DNA from: Phycisphaerae bacterium
GTDB taxonomy: Bacteria > Planctomycetota > Phycisphaerae > JAAYCJ01
Reading direction: 5' to 3'
NCBI GenBank assembly: GCA_012514125.1
Contig: JAAZAW010000163.1
Location: forward strand, 1 to 5,297
DNA: 5,297 bases
Numbering within the stretch: the stretch's first letter is position 1; each line of letters opens with the position of its first letter. Below the pieces are notes generated by a model, which was not told where the DNA came from, did no database searches, and worked only from the letters and a program-made list of their open reading frames with translations. This document shows positions 1 to 5,131 of this stretch, piece after piece. Made by a program: the position numbers and the translations under genes.

Positions 1-574
1 AGGCAACGGCGCGGATAAAATTCTGTTCGGCGATGCGATCCAAAAGACACTCGGCCCAGGCGGGCTGTTCGATCATGTCCATCAGAAACTGTTCATAGCC
101 TCGAATCTGCCACGCGGTTTCATACATGTGTCCGACCCACCCGCGGACGATTTTCCCCTCGCGATGAAGTCGATCGACCCGGGCTTTAAATCCCGAATCG
201 TCGGCGGTCCTGTAATCGCGCATTGGATACGTTTCAAGTTCGCGAAGGTCCCTGGCGTTTCGAAGTGGGGAAATATAGCCCCAGAAATGATAAAACCCGC
301 TGGGAACCATCGCCACACCGTCTTCGTTGAGGGTCGTGCCTTCGGGCAGTTTTTCATCGGCCCAGTATTTTGAAAAATCCGGTGCGTCTTCCGGGCGGGG
401 GGGGTACTCGAGCAAAAAAGGCTCGAACATGCCGTAATGCTCCGCGATCTGTTCCGTGCCGATATGCTCGACGACGCGGCGGTGCAGGTCCTCGACAAAA
501 TGGGCGTAAAAAAGAATTCGGCCCGGTCGGCGGTGTTCGCACGTGGCGTAAAAGTTTTCCAGTTCGGTGGCCAT
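1..574 (-). CDS. URO-D (uroporphyrinogen decarboxylase) family protein, C-terminus beyond the window
   Basis: Open frame of 191 codons from an ATG at 574 down to base 1 with no stop, so only the N-terminal half or so is present. The start is supported by AAGGAA at 586-581, six bases upstream. The protein begins MATELENFYATCEHRRPGRI. Residues about 95-185 look like the URO-D fold of corrinoid-methyltransferase relatives: a 'PLRNARDLRELETYPMRD' segment (103-120), then 'GWVGHMYETAWQIRGYEQFL' (145-164), then a helix resembling 'dmieqPawaecLLDrI'. True HemE carries an N-terminal R-Q-A-G-R-Y motif, which I do not see, so haem synthesis is unlikely. Family relatives include methyltransferases acting on methylated corrinoids or other methyl donors; the substrate here is unknown. 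It is transcribed divergently from an AraC regulator, which probably controls it. The family call is good; the specific function is open. Confidence 0.85.
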   Translation of the reverse strand, partial: MATELENFYATCEHRRPGRILFYAHFVEDLHRRVVEHIGTEQIAEHYGMFEPFLLEYPPRPEDAPDFSKYWADEKLPEGTTLNEDGVAMVPSGFYHFWGYISPLRNARDLRELETYPMRDYRTADDSGFKARVDRLHREGKIVRGWVGHMYETAWQIRGYEQFLMDMIEQPAWAECLLDRIAEQNFIRAVA

Positions 575-644
575 GATCTATTCCTTAACCAAAACGATGT
601 TTAACAGGTTTTCAACGCTGCAAGAGATTCTGTTCCTGATCGTT

Positions 645-674
645 AGTATAGGATTTTGATTTCAGGATAAGAAT
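645..674 (-). promoter_or_regulatory. Candidate promoter for the URO-D family gene
   Basis: On the minus strand, TATACT at 650-645 matches the -10 consensus at five of six positions. The best -35-like hexamer at a 17-18 bp distance is poor (TTCTTA-like, around 674-668). A start near 638 would leave a leader of about 64 bases. The -10 lies only a few bases from the -35 of the divergent AraC promoter, so the two promoters overlap. A weak -35 is typical of activator-dependent promoters, which would suit an AraC regulator, but this is inference. Confidence 0.3.
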
Positions 675-683
675 GCCTATAAT
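656..683 (+). promoter_or_regulatory. Candidate sigma70-type promoter for the AraC regulator gene
   Basis: TTGATT at 656-661 (four of six to TTGACA), a 16-bp spacer, and a perfect TATAAT at 678-683. Transcription would begin near 690, giving a leader of about 37 bases before the ATG at 727. It also argues against the upstream ATG at 703, which would sit about 13 bases from the transcript start with no ribosome binding site. Confidence 0.55.
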
Positions 684-714
684 GGTAATTAACATGTAGA
701 AAATGGCATCATAC

Positions 715-721
715 AAAGGAG
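715..721 (+). promoter_or_regulatory. Ribosome binding site that sets the AraC gene start
   Basis: AAAGGAG lies five bases before the ATG at 727. The in-frame ATG at 703 has no comparable site upstream, so 727 is the better start and removes eight residues from the longest reading frame. Confidence 0.75.
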
Positions 722-726
722 CCGTC

Positions 727-1551
727 ATGGAGCGGATGACCCAGAGTACACCCTTGGGGCGTGTGACCCTCACGGGGACGAATCGCCGTTCGACGCACCG
801 GATTTCGACGATGCGTCGTTACGAAAGTTACGCGATTTCATATTGTTTTGAAGGCGACGGATTTTATCGCGATGCCAACGGGCTGGACGTCACGATCAAG
901 CCCGGCGATATGATCCTGGTGTTTCCGCAACTCGCCCACATGTACGGTTCCAGACGGGGCCAATGGTGGTCCGAATATTATCTGTGTTTTGAAGGACCGG
1001 TTTTCGACTTGTGGGTTAAAAACGGTTTGCTGGATATGGCCCGTCCCGTGCTGCATCTTTCGCCGGTGGATTACTGGCTTGGGCAATTTCAGTCCGTGCG
1101 AAGTGAAACACGCACCGCGGTCTTCAGGCCTTCGATTCTGGAAGTGTGCCGATTGCAGCAGGTGCTGGCGGAGGCGATCTGGTCGCAGGAAATCGGAGCG
1201 ATTTCACCCCGGGATATGGATTGGGTTTCGCGGGCCTGCGCGCTGCTGGAAGAAGACCTTGAACGCGAAAAGAAAATGCCGTCGGTGGCGAAAAAACTGG
1301 GCTGTTCTTACGAAGGGTTCCGCAAACGCTTTACCCGAATCGTCGGCATATCACCCGCGAAATATCGCGACACGCGAATAATCGAACGGGCCTGCCGCCT
1401 GATGCAGGAACAGAACCTGACCAACAAGGAAATCGCGTATCGGCTCGGATTTTGCGATGAATTTCATTTTTCGCACCGCTTCAAACAGATCATGGGCAAA
1501 AGCCCGCAGCGTTTCCGCCGGAGCATCCCTTCACGAATGACCGATGCGTAA
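727..1551 (+). CDS. AraC-family transcriptional regulator (cupin sensor + HTH)
   Basis: 274-residue DNA-binding regulator with a typical two-domain AraC layout. Residues about 30-95 look like the N-terminal cupin ligand-binding domain ('GDGFYRDANG' followed by 'IKPGDMILVFPQLAHMY', the usual glycine-turn and histidine region). Residues about 165-266 are the C-terminal double helix-turn-helix: the first HTH near 184-204 ('MPSVAKKLGCSYEGFRKRF'), then 'GISPAKYRDTRIIERACRLM', the second HTH near 231-254 ('LTNKEIAYRLGFCDEFHFS'), and the family signature 'FKQIMGKSPQRFR' (252-264). The ligand is unknown; many AraC proteins with this architecture sense sugars or small carbon compounds. It is divergent from the URO-D family gene across 152 bp with overlapping promoters, so that gene is the likely target. 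The 3' end converges on the DUF1015 gene with a 20-bp gap. Confidence 0.95.
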   Translation: MERMTQSTPLGRVTLTGTNRRSTHRISTMRRYESYAISYCFEGDGFYRDANGLDVTIKPGDMILVFPQLAHMYGSRRGQWWSEYYLCFEGPVFDLWVKNGLLDMARPVLHLSPVDYWLGQFQSVRSETRTAVFRPSILEVCRLQQVLAEAIWSQEIGAISPRDMDWVSRACALLEEDLEREKKMPSVAKKLGCSYEGFRKRFTRIVGISPAKYRDTRIIERACRLMQEQNLTNKEIAYRLGFCDEFHFSHRFKQIMGKSPQRFRRSIPSRMTDA

Positions 1552-1571
1552 TTTCTTCATCATTTCCGATG

Positions 1572-2864
1572 TCAAAACAGCGGGTGAATAATCAATCCCG
1601 TCGCGAGCTTCGGATAAAAGAACGTGCTCTTCTGCGGCATGAGTTCACCGGCCAGGCTGATGTCGCGAACCGCTTCGATCCGGGTGGTCGGAACCAGAAC
1701 ACCGAGCACCGAGGGTCGCTCCTGAATGTGCGTCATGACCTCCTCGGCCAGGTGGAAATATTCAATCGCCGGCTGATCGGTCTTGAGCCATTTCGGATAG
1801 ACGATACGCTCCAGGACAAACTGATGCAACACCGCCACCGGCAGGGTCCGCCAGGCCAGGATATGTTCGTTTTCGAGGTCCGCGAGCAGGCCTGTGGGAT
1901 TTTTCGCACGAGCCAGCAGCACGCGAGTATCACCGGAATGGACAAAGGCAAACGCGAGTTCGCCGTATTCGAGCATGGCGGCTTGGGCCTGGGTTTTATC
2001 GCCGTCGAACCATTTTGTTTCAAAAGTCTCGCCCAGGGCCTGGGCCAGATCGTCGAGCGAAAGATTCATCTCCTGAACGCAGCGATGGGTCGGCAGGATC
2101 ACCAGCCCAGGCTCGGACATCGAAACGAACATACAGCCGACATAATTGGCGGGATGATCGTCGGTGAGCTTGCCTTGCTCCTTGAGATATTCGCGATAGT
2201 TGAGCGATGTGGTATATCGATGATGGCCGTCGGCGATGAAGATTTTTCGATCTTTCATGCCGGTGGAGACCGACTCGATCACCGCCGGATCGGTGACGAC
2301 CCAGACTTCATTTTTGACACCGTCGATTTCTCCGACGTAGGTCGGTTCACCGGAGATTTTTTTGTAGAGCGAGTCGGTAATGGCGTTGGTTTCATCGTCG
2401 AAGAGGCAAAAGACCTGCGACATGTTCACCCGGCTGAATTTGGTGAGCATCATGCGGTCTTCCTTCGGGCCGCCGTAGGTTTTTTCGTGCGGGAAAACGC
2501 ACCCCTGGCCGAAAGGTTCCAGCCGAAGCCTGGCGATAAAACCGCGACGGGTAAACTCTTGTCCCTGGTGGCTGTATCGCTGCTGATAGACATAAAGGGC
2601 GGGTTTGTCCTCACGCGTCATCACGCCCGTAGCCAGCCATTGATGAAGCGTTTCGCCCGCCGCCTTATAGAGGGCTTCCGGGCCGGCGGACCGGGGCGGC
2701 ATGTGCGGCAGATCGACCGCGACGATATTGTTGGGCGATTTTTTCAGCAGATTGGCTTTGTCTTGCTCGTTGAGCACATCATAGGGTGGCGCGATCCGAT
2801 CCGAAACATCGTTGCCCGTCGTTAATGAATACCGAATTCCACGAAAACCTTCTACAACCGCCAT
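1572..2864 (-). CDS. DUF1015 family protein of unknown function
   Basis: 430 residues, full length for the DUF1015 family. Conserved features in order: 'FRGIRYS' at 7-13, 'IAPPYDVLNEQDKANL' at 24-39, 'HEKTYGGPKEDRMMLTKF' at 126-143, 'FIADGHHRYTTSLNYRE' at 209-225, 'VSMSEPGLVILPTHR' at 247-261, and the near-terminal 'MPQKSTFFYPKLATGL' at 409-424. The start at 2864 places 'GFRGIRYS' at the N-terminus as usual and has AAGGAA six bases upstream; the longer frame from 2915 adds 17 residues encoded partly inside a hairpin repeat and is rejected. No signal peptide or membrane segment is visible, so it is probably cytoplasmic. The family has no firmly assigned reaction. The conserved Asp-Gly-His-His-Arg-Tyr cluster is the best active-site candidate. 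It lies downstream of ahcY on the same strand, but a probable terminator separates them. Confidence 0.93.
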   Translation of the reverse strand: MAVVEGFRGIRYSLTTGNDVSDRIAPPYDVLNEQDKANLLKKSPNNIVAVDLPHMPPRSAGPEALYKAAGETLHQWLATGVMTREDKPALYVYQQRYSHQGQEFTRRGFIARLRLEPFGQGCVFPHEKTYGGPKEDRMMLTKFSRVNMSQVFCLFDDETNAITDSLYKKISGEPTYVGEIDGVKNEVWVVTDPAVIESVSTGMKDRKIFIADGHHRYTTSLNYREYLKEQGKLTDDHPANYVGCMFVSMSEPGLVILPTHRCVQEMNLSLDDLAQALGETFETKWFDGDKTQAQAAMLEYGELAFAFVHSGDTRVLLARAKNPTGLLADLENEHILAWRTLPVAVLHQFVLERIVYPKWLKTDQPAIEYFHLAEEVMTHIQERPSVLGVLVPTTRIEAVRDISLAGELMPQKSTFFYPKLATGLIIHPLF

Positions 2865-2870
2865 GGTATG

Positions 2871-2876
2871 TTCCTT
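2871..2876 (-). promoter_or_regulatory. Ribosome binding site of the DUF1015 gene
   Basis: AAGGAA on the minus strand, six bases before the ATG at 2864. It decides between that start and the ATG at 2915, which has no such site. Confidence 0.7.
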
Positions 2877-2886
2877 ATCGTTCGAA

Positions 2887-2915
2887 AATACATTAATCCA
2901 TTTAAAATTTGTCAT
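2887..2915 (-). promoter_or_regulatory. Weak candidate promoter for the DUF1015 gene
   Basis: On the minus strand ATGACA (2915-2910, five of six to TTGACA), a 17-bp AT-rich spacer, and TGTATT (2892-2887, four of six to TATAAT). A start near 2880 would leave a short leader that still contains the ribosome binding site. The -35 falls in the arm of the REP-like hairpin. The -10 is weak, and the region is AT-rich, so a chance match is possible. Confidence 0.3.
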
Positions 2916-2938
2916 TTCCGCCTTCGCGGGAATGACAA
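2909..2938. repeat. REP-like hairpin element (GTCATTCCCGCG-type inverted repeat)
   Basis: Near-perfect inverted repeat: 13-bp arms beginning TTGTCATT and ending AATGACAA, one G-T wobble, and a four-base CTTC loop. Read on the minus strand the core is GTCATTCCCGCGAAGGCGG, which resembles the short palindromic 'gtcattcccgcgaaggcggg' repeats dispersed between genes in many bacterial genomes. It lies between ahcY and the DUF1015 gene. It could be a mobile REP-type element, an mRNA-stabilising hairpin or an attenuating structure. The structure is seen directly; its status as a dispersed repeat cannot be tested in this window. Confidence 0.6.
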
Positions 2939-2970
2939 TACGCGTCTTATGCCGTCAACGCATCATGTTT

Positions 2971-3017
2971 TAAATAATAATGAAGTCAAAGGGCGAACCG
3001 TTCGGTCCGCCCTTTGA
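2971..3017 (-). terminator. Probable rho-independent terminator after ahcY
   Basis: On the minus strand, 21 bases after the ahcY stop, arms TCAAAGGGCG and CGCCCTTTGA (3017-3008 and 2995-2986) pair perfectly over 10 bp. After one mismatch, four more pairs (ACCG/CGGT) close a two-base loop. The following bases, 2985-2971, are T-rich but interrupted (CTTCATTATTATTTA). The strong stem, position and T-rich tail support termination. The imperfect tract suggests some readthrough into the DUF1015 gene. Confidence 0.65.
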
Positions 3018-3038
3018 GGATGTTGCTGCGTGAAACGA

Positions 3039-4307
3039 TTACGTGCCTTCGCCGCTTTCAGCCAGATATTTCTTCTGGTCCGGTGTAAGGCTGTCGATCT
3101 TGAGATTCATCGACTTAAGCTTGAGCGACGCGACCTTCTCGTCGATGCTCCTGGGCACGGAGTGAACCTTGATGTCGAGTTTGCCGCGATTCTTGATCGC
3201 GAACTCGGTGCTCAGGGCCTGGACCGCGAAGCTCATGTCCATAACGCTGGCGGGGTGTCCTTCGGCGGCGGCCAGATTGATCAGTCGCCCCTGGCCCAGC
3301 AGTCGAATCCGTTTGTTCCCCGGCAGGGTGTATTCATCGATGAACGGTCTGACGTTTCGGATGCTCCTGGCCATTTTCTTCAGACCCGGAATATCGATTT
3401 CGACATCGAAATGACCGGAGTTGCAGACCATCGCGCCGTCTTTCATCTTGCGGAAATGTTCCGGACGAATCACATGCTTGTTGCCCGTAACGGTAATGAA
3501 AACATCGCCGAACGTAGCCGCCTGGGCCATCGGGCAGACATCAAAGCCGTCCATGGACGCTTCAATGGCCTTGAGCGGATCGATTTCGGTCACGGTAACG
3601 ATGGCGCCAAGTCCGCGGGCACGATTCGCCACACCGCGGCCACACCAGCCGTAACCGATGACGACGACACGGCGACCGGCCAGCAGGACATCCGATGCGC
3701 GAATCACGCCGTCGATCGTGCTTTGGCCCGTGCCGTAGCGATTGTCGAACATGTGCTTGCAATCGGCGTCGTTGACCGCGATGACGGGGAACTTGAGCCG
3801 ATTGTTGGCTTCCATCGCGCGAAGACGGATCACGCCGGTCGTGGTTTCTTCCATCGACGCGATGATATTTTTGGCTTCGTGCGAACGTTTGGTATGAATT
3901 TCATTCACCAGATCGGCGCCGTCGTCCATCGTGACGTTGGGCTTGTGATCCAGCGCGGCGGTCATGTGATTGTAATAGGTCTTTCGGTCTTCGCCTTTGA
4001 TCGCGAAAACGGGAATCTTGAAATGTTTCACCAACGCCGCCGCGACATCGTCCTGCGTCGAGAGCGGATTGGACGCACAGAGCACCAGGTCCGCGCCGCC
4101 GGCCTGGAGGGTTCGGGCCAGGTTCGCCGTTTCCGCCGTCACGTGCAGACAGGCGCTCATCCGAAGTCCCTTGAGCGGTTTTTGTTTGGCGAATTGTTCG
4201 CGGATCAGTCCGAGAACCGGCATATCGCCGTCGGCCCAGAGGATTCGTTTTTTACCCAGGTCGGCCAGACCCATGTCCTTGACGTCATACTTCATTTTCT
4301 TTGCCAT
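3039..4307 (-). CDS. ahcY: Adenosylhomocysteinase (S-adenosyl-L-homocysteine hydrolase), short type
   Basis: Cytoplasmic NAD-dependent enzyme that splits S-adenosylhomocysteine into adenosine and homocysteine, recycling the product inhibitor of SAM methyltransferases. The 422-residue protein has every landmark: 'HVTAET' at 55-60, 'DDGADL' at 128-133 (catalytic Asp), 'EETTTGV' at 153-159, 'NDADCKHMFDNRYGTGQS' at 179-196 with K184, D188 and N189 in the substrate/NAD site, a 'GYGWCGRG' Rossmann loop at 218-225, 'NSGHFDVEI' at 296-304, and 'EGHPAS' at 349-354. It ends 'LTPDQKKYLAESGEGT' without the Lys-Pro-x-x-Tyr-Arg-Tyr tail of eukaryotic and many proteobacterial enzymes, and lacks their extra internal segment. 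That matches the archaeal/Thermotoga-like short class. The start at 4307 is chosen because AAGGAG lies eight bases upstream; an ATG at 4334 overlaps the trpF stop. It follows trpF by 26 bp, so cotranscription is likely. Confidence 0.96.
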   Translation of the reverse strand: MAKKMKYDVKDMGLADLGKKRILWADGDMPVLGLIREQFAKQKPLKGLRMSACLHVTAETANLARTLQAGGADLVLCASNPLSTQDDVAAALVKHFKIPVFAIKGEDRKTYYNHMTAALDHKPNVTMDDGADLVNEIHTKRSHEAKNIIASMEETTTGVIRLRAMEANNRLKFPVIAVNDADCKHMFDNRYGTGQSTIDGVIRASDVLLAGRRVVVIGYGWCGRGVANRARGLGAIVTVTEIDPLKAIEASMDGFDVCPMAQAATFGDVFITVTGNKHVIRPEHFRKMKDGAMVCNSGHFDVEIDIPGLKKMARSIRNVRPFIDEYTLPGNKRIRLLGQGRLINLAAAEGHPASVMDMSFAVQALSTEFAIKNRGKLDIKVHSVPRSIDEKVASLKLKSMNLKIDSLTPDQKKYLAESGEGT

Positions 4308-4315
4308 GTAATTTA

Positions 4316-4321
4316 CTCCTT
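4316..4321 (-). promoter_or_regulatory. Ribosome binding site that sets the ahcY start
   Basis: AAGGAG on the minus strand, eight bases before the ATG at 4307. It lies downstream of the alternative ATG at 4334, so it can only serve 4307. Confidence 0.8.
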
Positions 4322-4333
4322 CAAGTAATACCA

Positions 4334-5005
4334 TTATAGTTCAGCCTGTCGGCGATTCCACCCCTTGGACAGGTTGATAAAAATCTTCATCTTTTCCACC
4401 TCTTTGCATCCCGGCGACGCCTCGACTCCGCTCGAAACATCCACCCCGTCCGGGTTGAGTATCCCGATGGCTTCGACGACGTTTTCCGGCGTCAAGCCGC
4501 CCGCCAGGAAGATCGGCGGCAAGTGCAATCTTCGGGGTCGAAGATAATCCGCCACCTCCCGCCAGTCGAACGCCGTTCCCATTCCGCCGCCCGGACCATC
4601 GAGCAAAACCGCCGTCATTCGCGAACGAAAACACGAGGGTTTCGCATACGCCTCGATCGCTTCGATATCCTCAGGCCCGCGGATCATCATCGCCTTGATC
4701 CACCGGCACTTCGGCAACCGTTTCGCCAGCGATTCAAGATAGTCCAGCGGTTCATGCCCATGCAGTTGAACCGTTTCAAGCCCAAGCTCGTTCACCGTCT
4801 CGACGACATTCTCAAGCGCATCGTCCTGGAACAAGCCCACCGCACTTGGGCCGATCGTCGGGTCCGCCAGGATGGTCTTCGCCCTGGCCAGGGTCACATA
4901 GCGCCGGGAAGCCGGAACAAAAACCAGCCCGATCAAATCGGCGCCCGCCGTCAAAGCCGCGCGAGCATCCTCCGGATTCGTTATACCGCAAATTTTAACC
5001 CGCAT
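4334..5005 (-). CDS. trpF: Phosphoribosylanthranilate isomerase
   Basis: Catalyses the Amadori rearrangement of N-(5'-phosphoribosyl)anthranilate to CdRP in tryptophan biosynthesis; a cytoplasmic (beta-alpha)8 barrel. The 223-residue protein has the full TrpF pattern: 'VKICGIT' at 3-9 with the general-base Cys6, 'GADLIGLVFVPASRRYV' at 21-37, 'VQLHGHE' at 79-85, 'LLDGPGGGMGTAFDW' at 134-148 with the general-acid Asp136, 'FLAGGLTPENV' at 166-176, and 'GVDVSSGVE' at 187-195. The usual GGTG of the glycine loop is GGMG here. Two starts are possible: ATG at 5005, or TTG at 5017, which adds four residues and sits seven bases after a weak GGAA. ATG is preferred for the codon, but the site spacing favours TTG. 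No other trp genes are nearby, so it is detached from a trp operon and instead heads a probable trpF-ahcY unit. Confidence 0.93.
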   Translation of the reverse strand: MRVKICGITNPEDARAALTAGADLIGLVFVPASRRYVTLARAKTILADPTIGPSAVGLFQDDALENVVETVNELGLETVQLHGHEPLDYLESLAKRLPKCRWIKAMMIRGPEDIEAIEAYAKPSCFRSRMTAVLLDGPGGGMGTAFDWREVADYLRPRRLHLPPIFLAGGLTPENVVEAIGILNPDGVDVSSGVEASPGCKEVEKMKIFINLSKGWNRRQAEL

Positions 5006-5042
5006 TTCATCATTCAATCGATCGTTCCATCTGAATTGACAA

Positions 5043-5072
5043 ACTATAAACGTTAGACGACCATTTCGTCAA
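5043..5072 (-). promoter_or_regulatory. Probable sigma70-type promoter of the trpF-ahcY operon
   Basis: On the minus strand TTGACG (5072-5067, five of six), an 18-bp spacer, and TATAGT (5048-5043, five of six). Transcription would start near 5036, giving a leader of roughly 20-30 bases. The sequence just upstream (about 5097-5073 on the minus strand) is rich in A and T runs like an UP element. This is the best promoter match in the window on the minus strand. Confidence 0.65.
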
Positions 5073-5078
5073 ACGTTT
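5048..5078. promoter_or_regulatory. 31-bp inverted repeat over the trpF promoter; candidate operator
   Basis: Left arm AAACGTTAGACGA (5048-5060), five-base centre CCATT, right arm TCGTCAAACGTTT (5066-5078). The arms are complementary at 12 of 13 positions, the exception being an A/A opposition at 5055/5071. The palindrome fills the promoter spacer and covers the -35 box, the usual place for a repressor site. It is not followed by a T run on the minus strand, so it is a poor terminator for genes to the right. On the plus strand it runs into TTTTC, but no plus-strand gene precedes it. The binding protein is unknown. Confidence 0.5.
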
Positions 5079-5082
5079 TCTA

Positions 5083-5131
5083 CAAACTTTAAACTTTCCA
5101 TCCCCGCCTCCCCGCCTTCTCTTCTCCTCTT
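5083..5131. other. Degenerate repeat copies and polypyrimidine tract, non-coding
   Basis: CAAACTTT at 5083-5090 and AAACTTT at 5091-5097 are outlying copies of the downstream array unit. From 5098 to 5131 the plus strand is almost all C and T, with C runs at 5102-5105 and 5110-5113. The minus strand is correspondingly purine-rich with GGGG and GG runs. No open frame or RNA gene is apparent. Confidence 0.6.

Noticed and set aside
82..498. 138-codon minus-strand frame and the 128-373 plus-strand frame
   Set aside because: Both overlap the URO-D family gene in other frames and give low-complexity, unfamiliar translations; the frame open from 574 has family motifs and a ribosome binding site.
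1..574. hemE (true uroporphyrinogen decarboxylase)
   Set aside because: The N-terminal substrate-binding motif of HemE is missing, and the sequence resembles the divergent methyltransferase-like branch of the URO-D family.
703..726. Upstream ATG as start of the AraC gene
   Set aside because: No ribosome binding site precedes it, whereas AAAGGAG lies five bases before the ATG at 727.
1569..2825. 418-codon open frame on the plus strand
   Set aside because: It is antisense to the DUF1015 gene, its translation matches no family I recognise, and the minus-strand product has all the conserved blocks of its family.
3030..4328. 432-codon open frame on the plus strand
   Set aside because: It is antisense to ahcY. 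Its His/Arg/Asp-rich translation is a typical reverse-frame shadow of a GC-rich gene, and the ahcY call is certain.
4329..4361. Internal ahcY promoter with TATAAT at 4338-4333 on the minus strand, sharing CTATAATGGTA with the AraC promoter
   Set aside because: There is no good -35 at the right distance, and an 11-base match within about 5 kb on two strands is expected by chance. It remains possible but is not supported enough to list.
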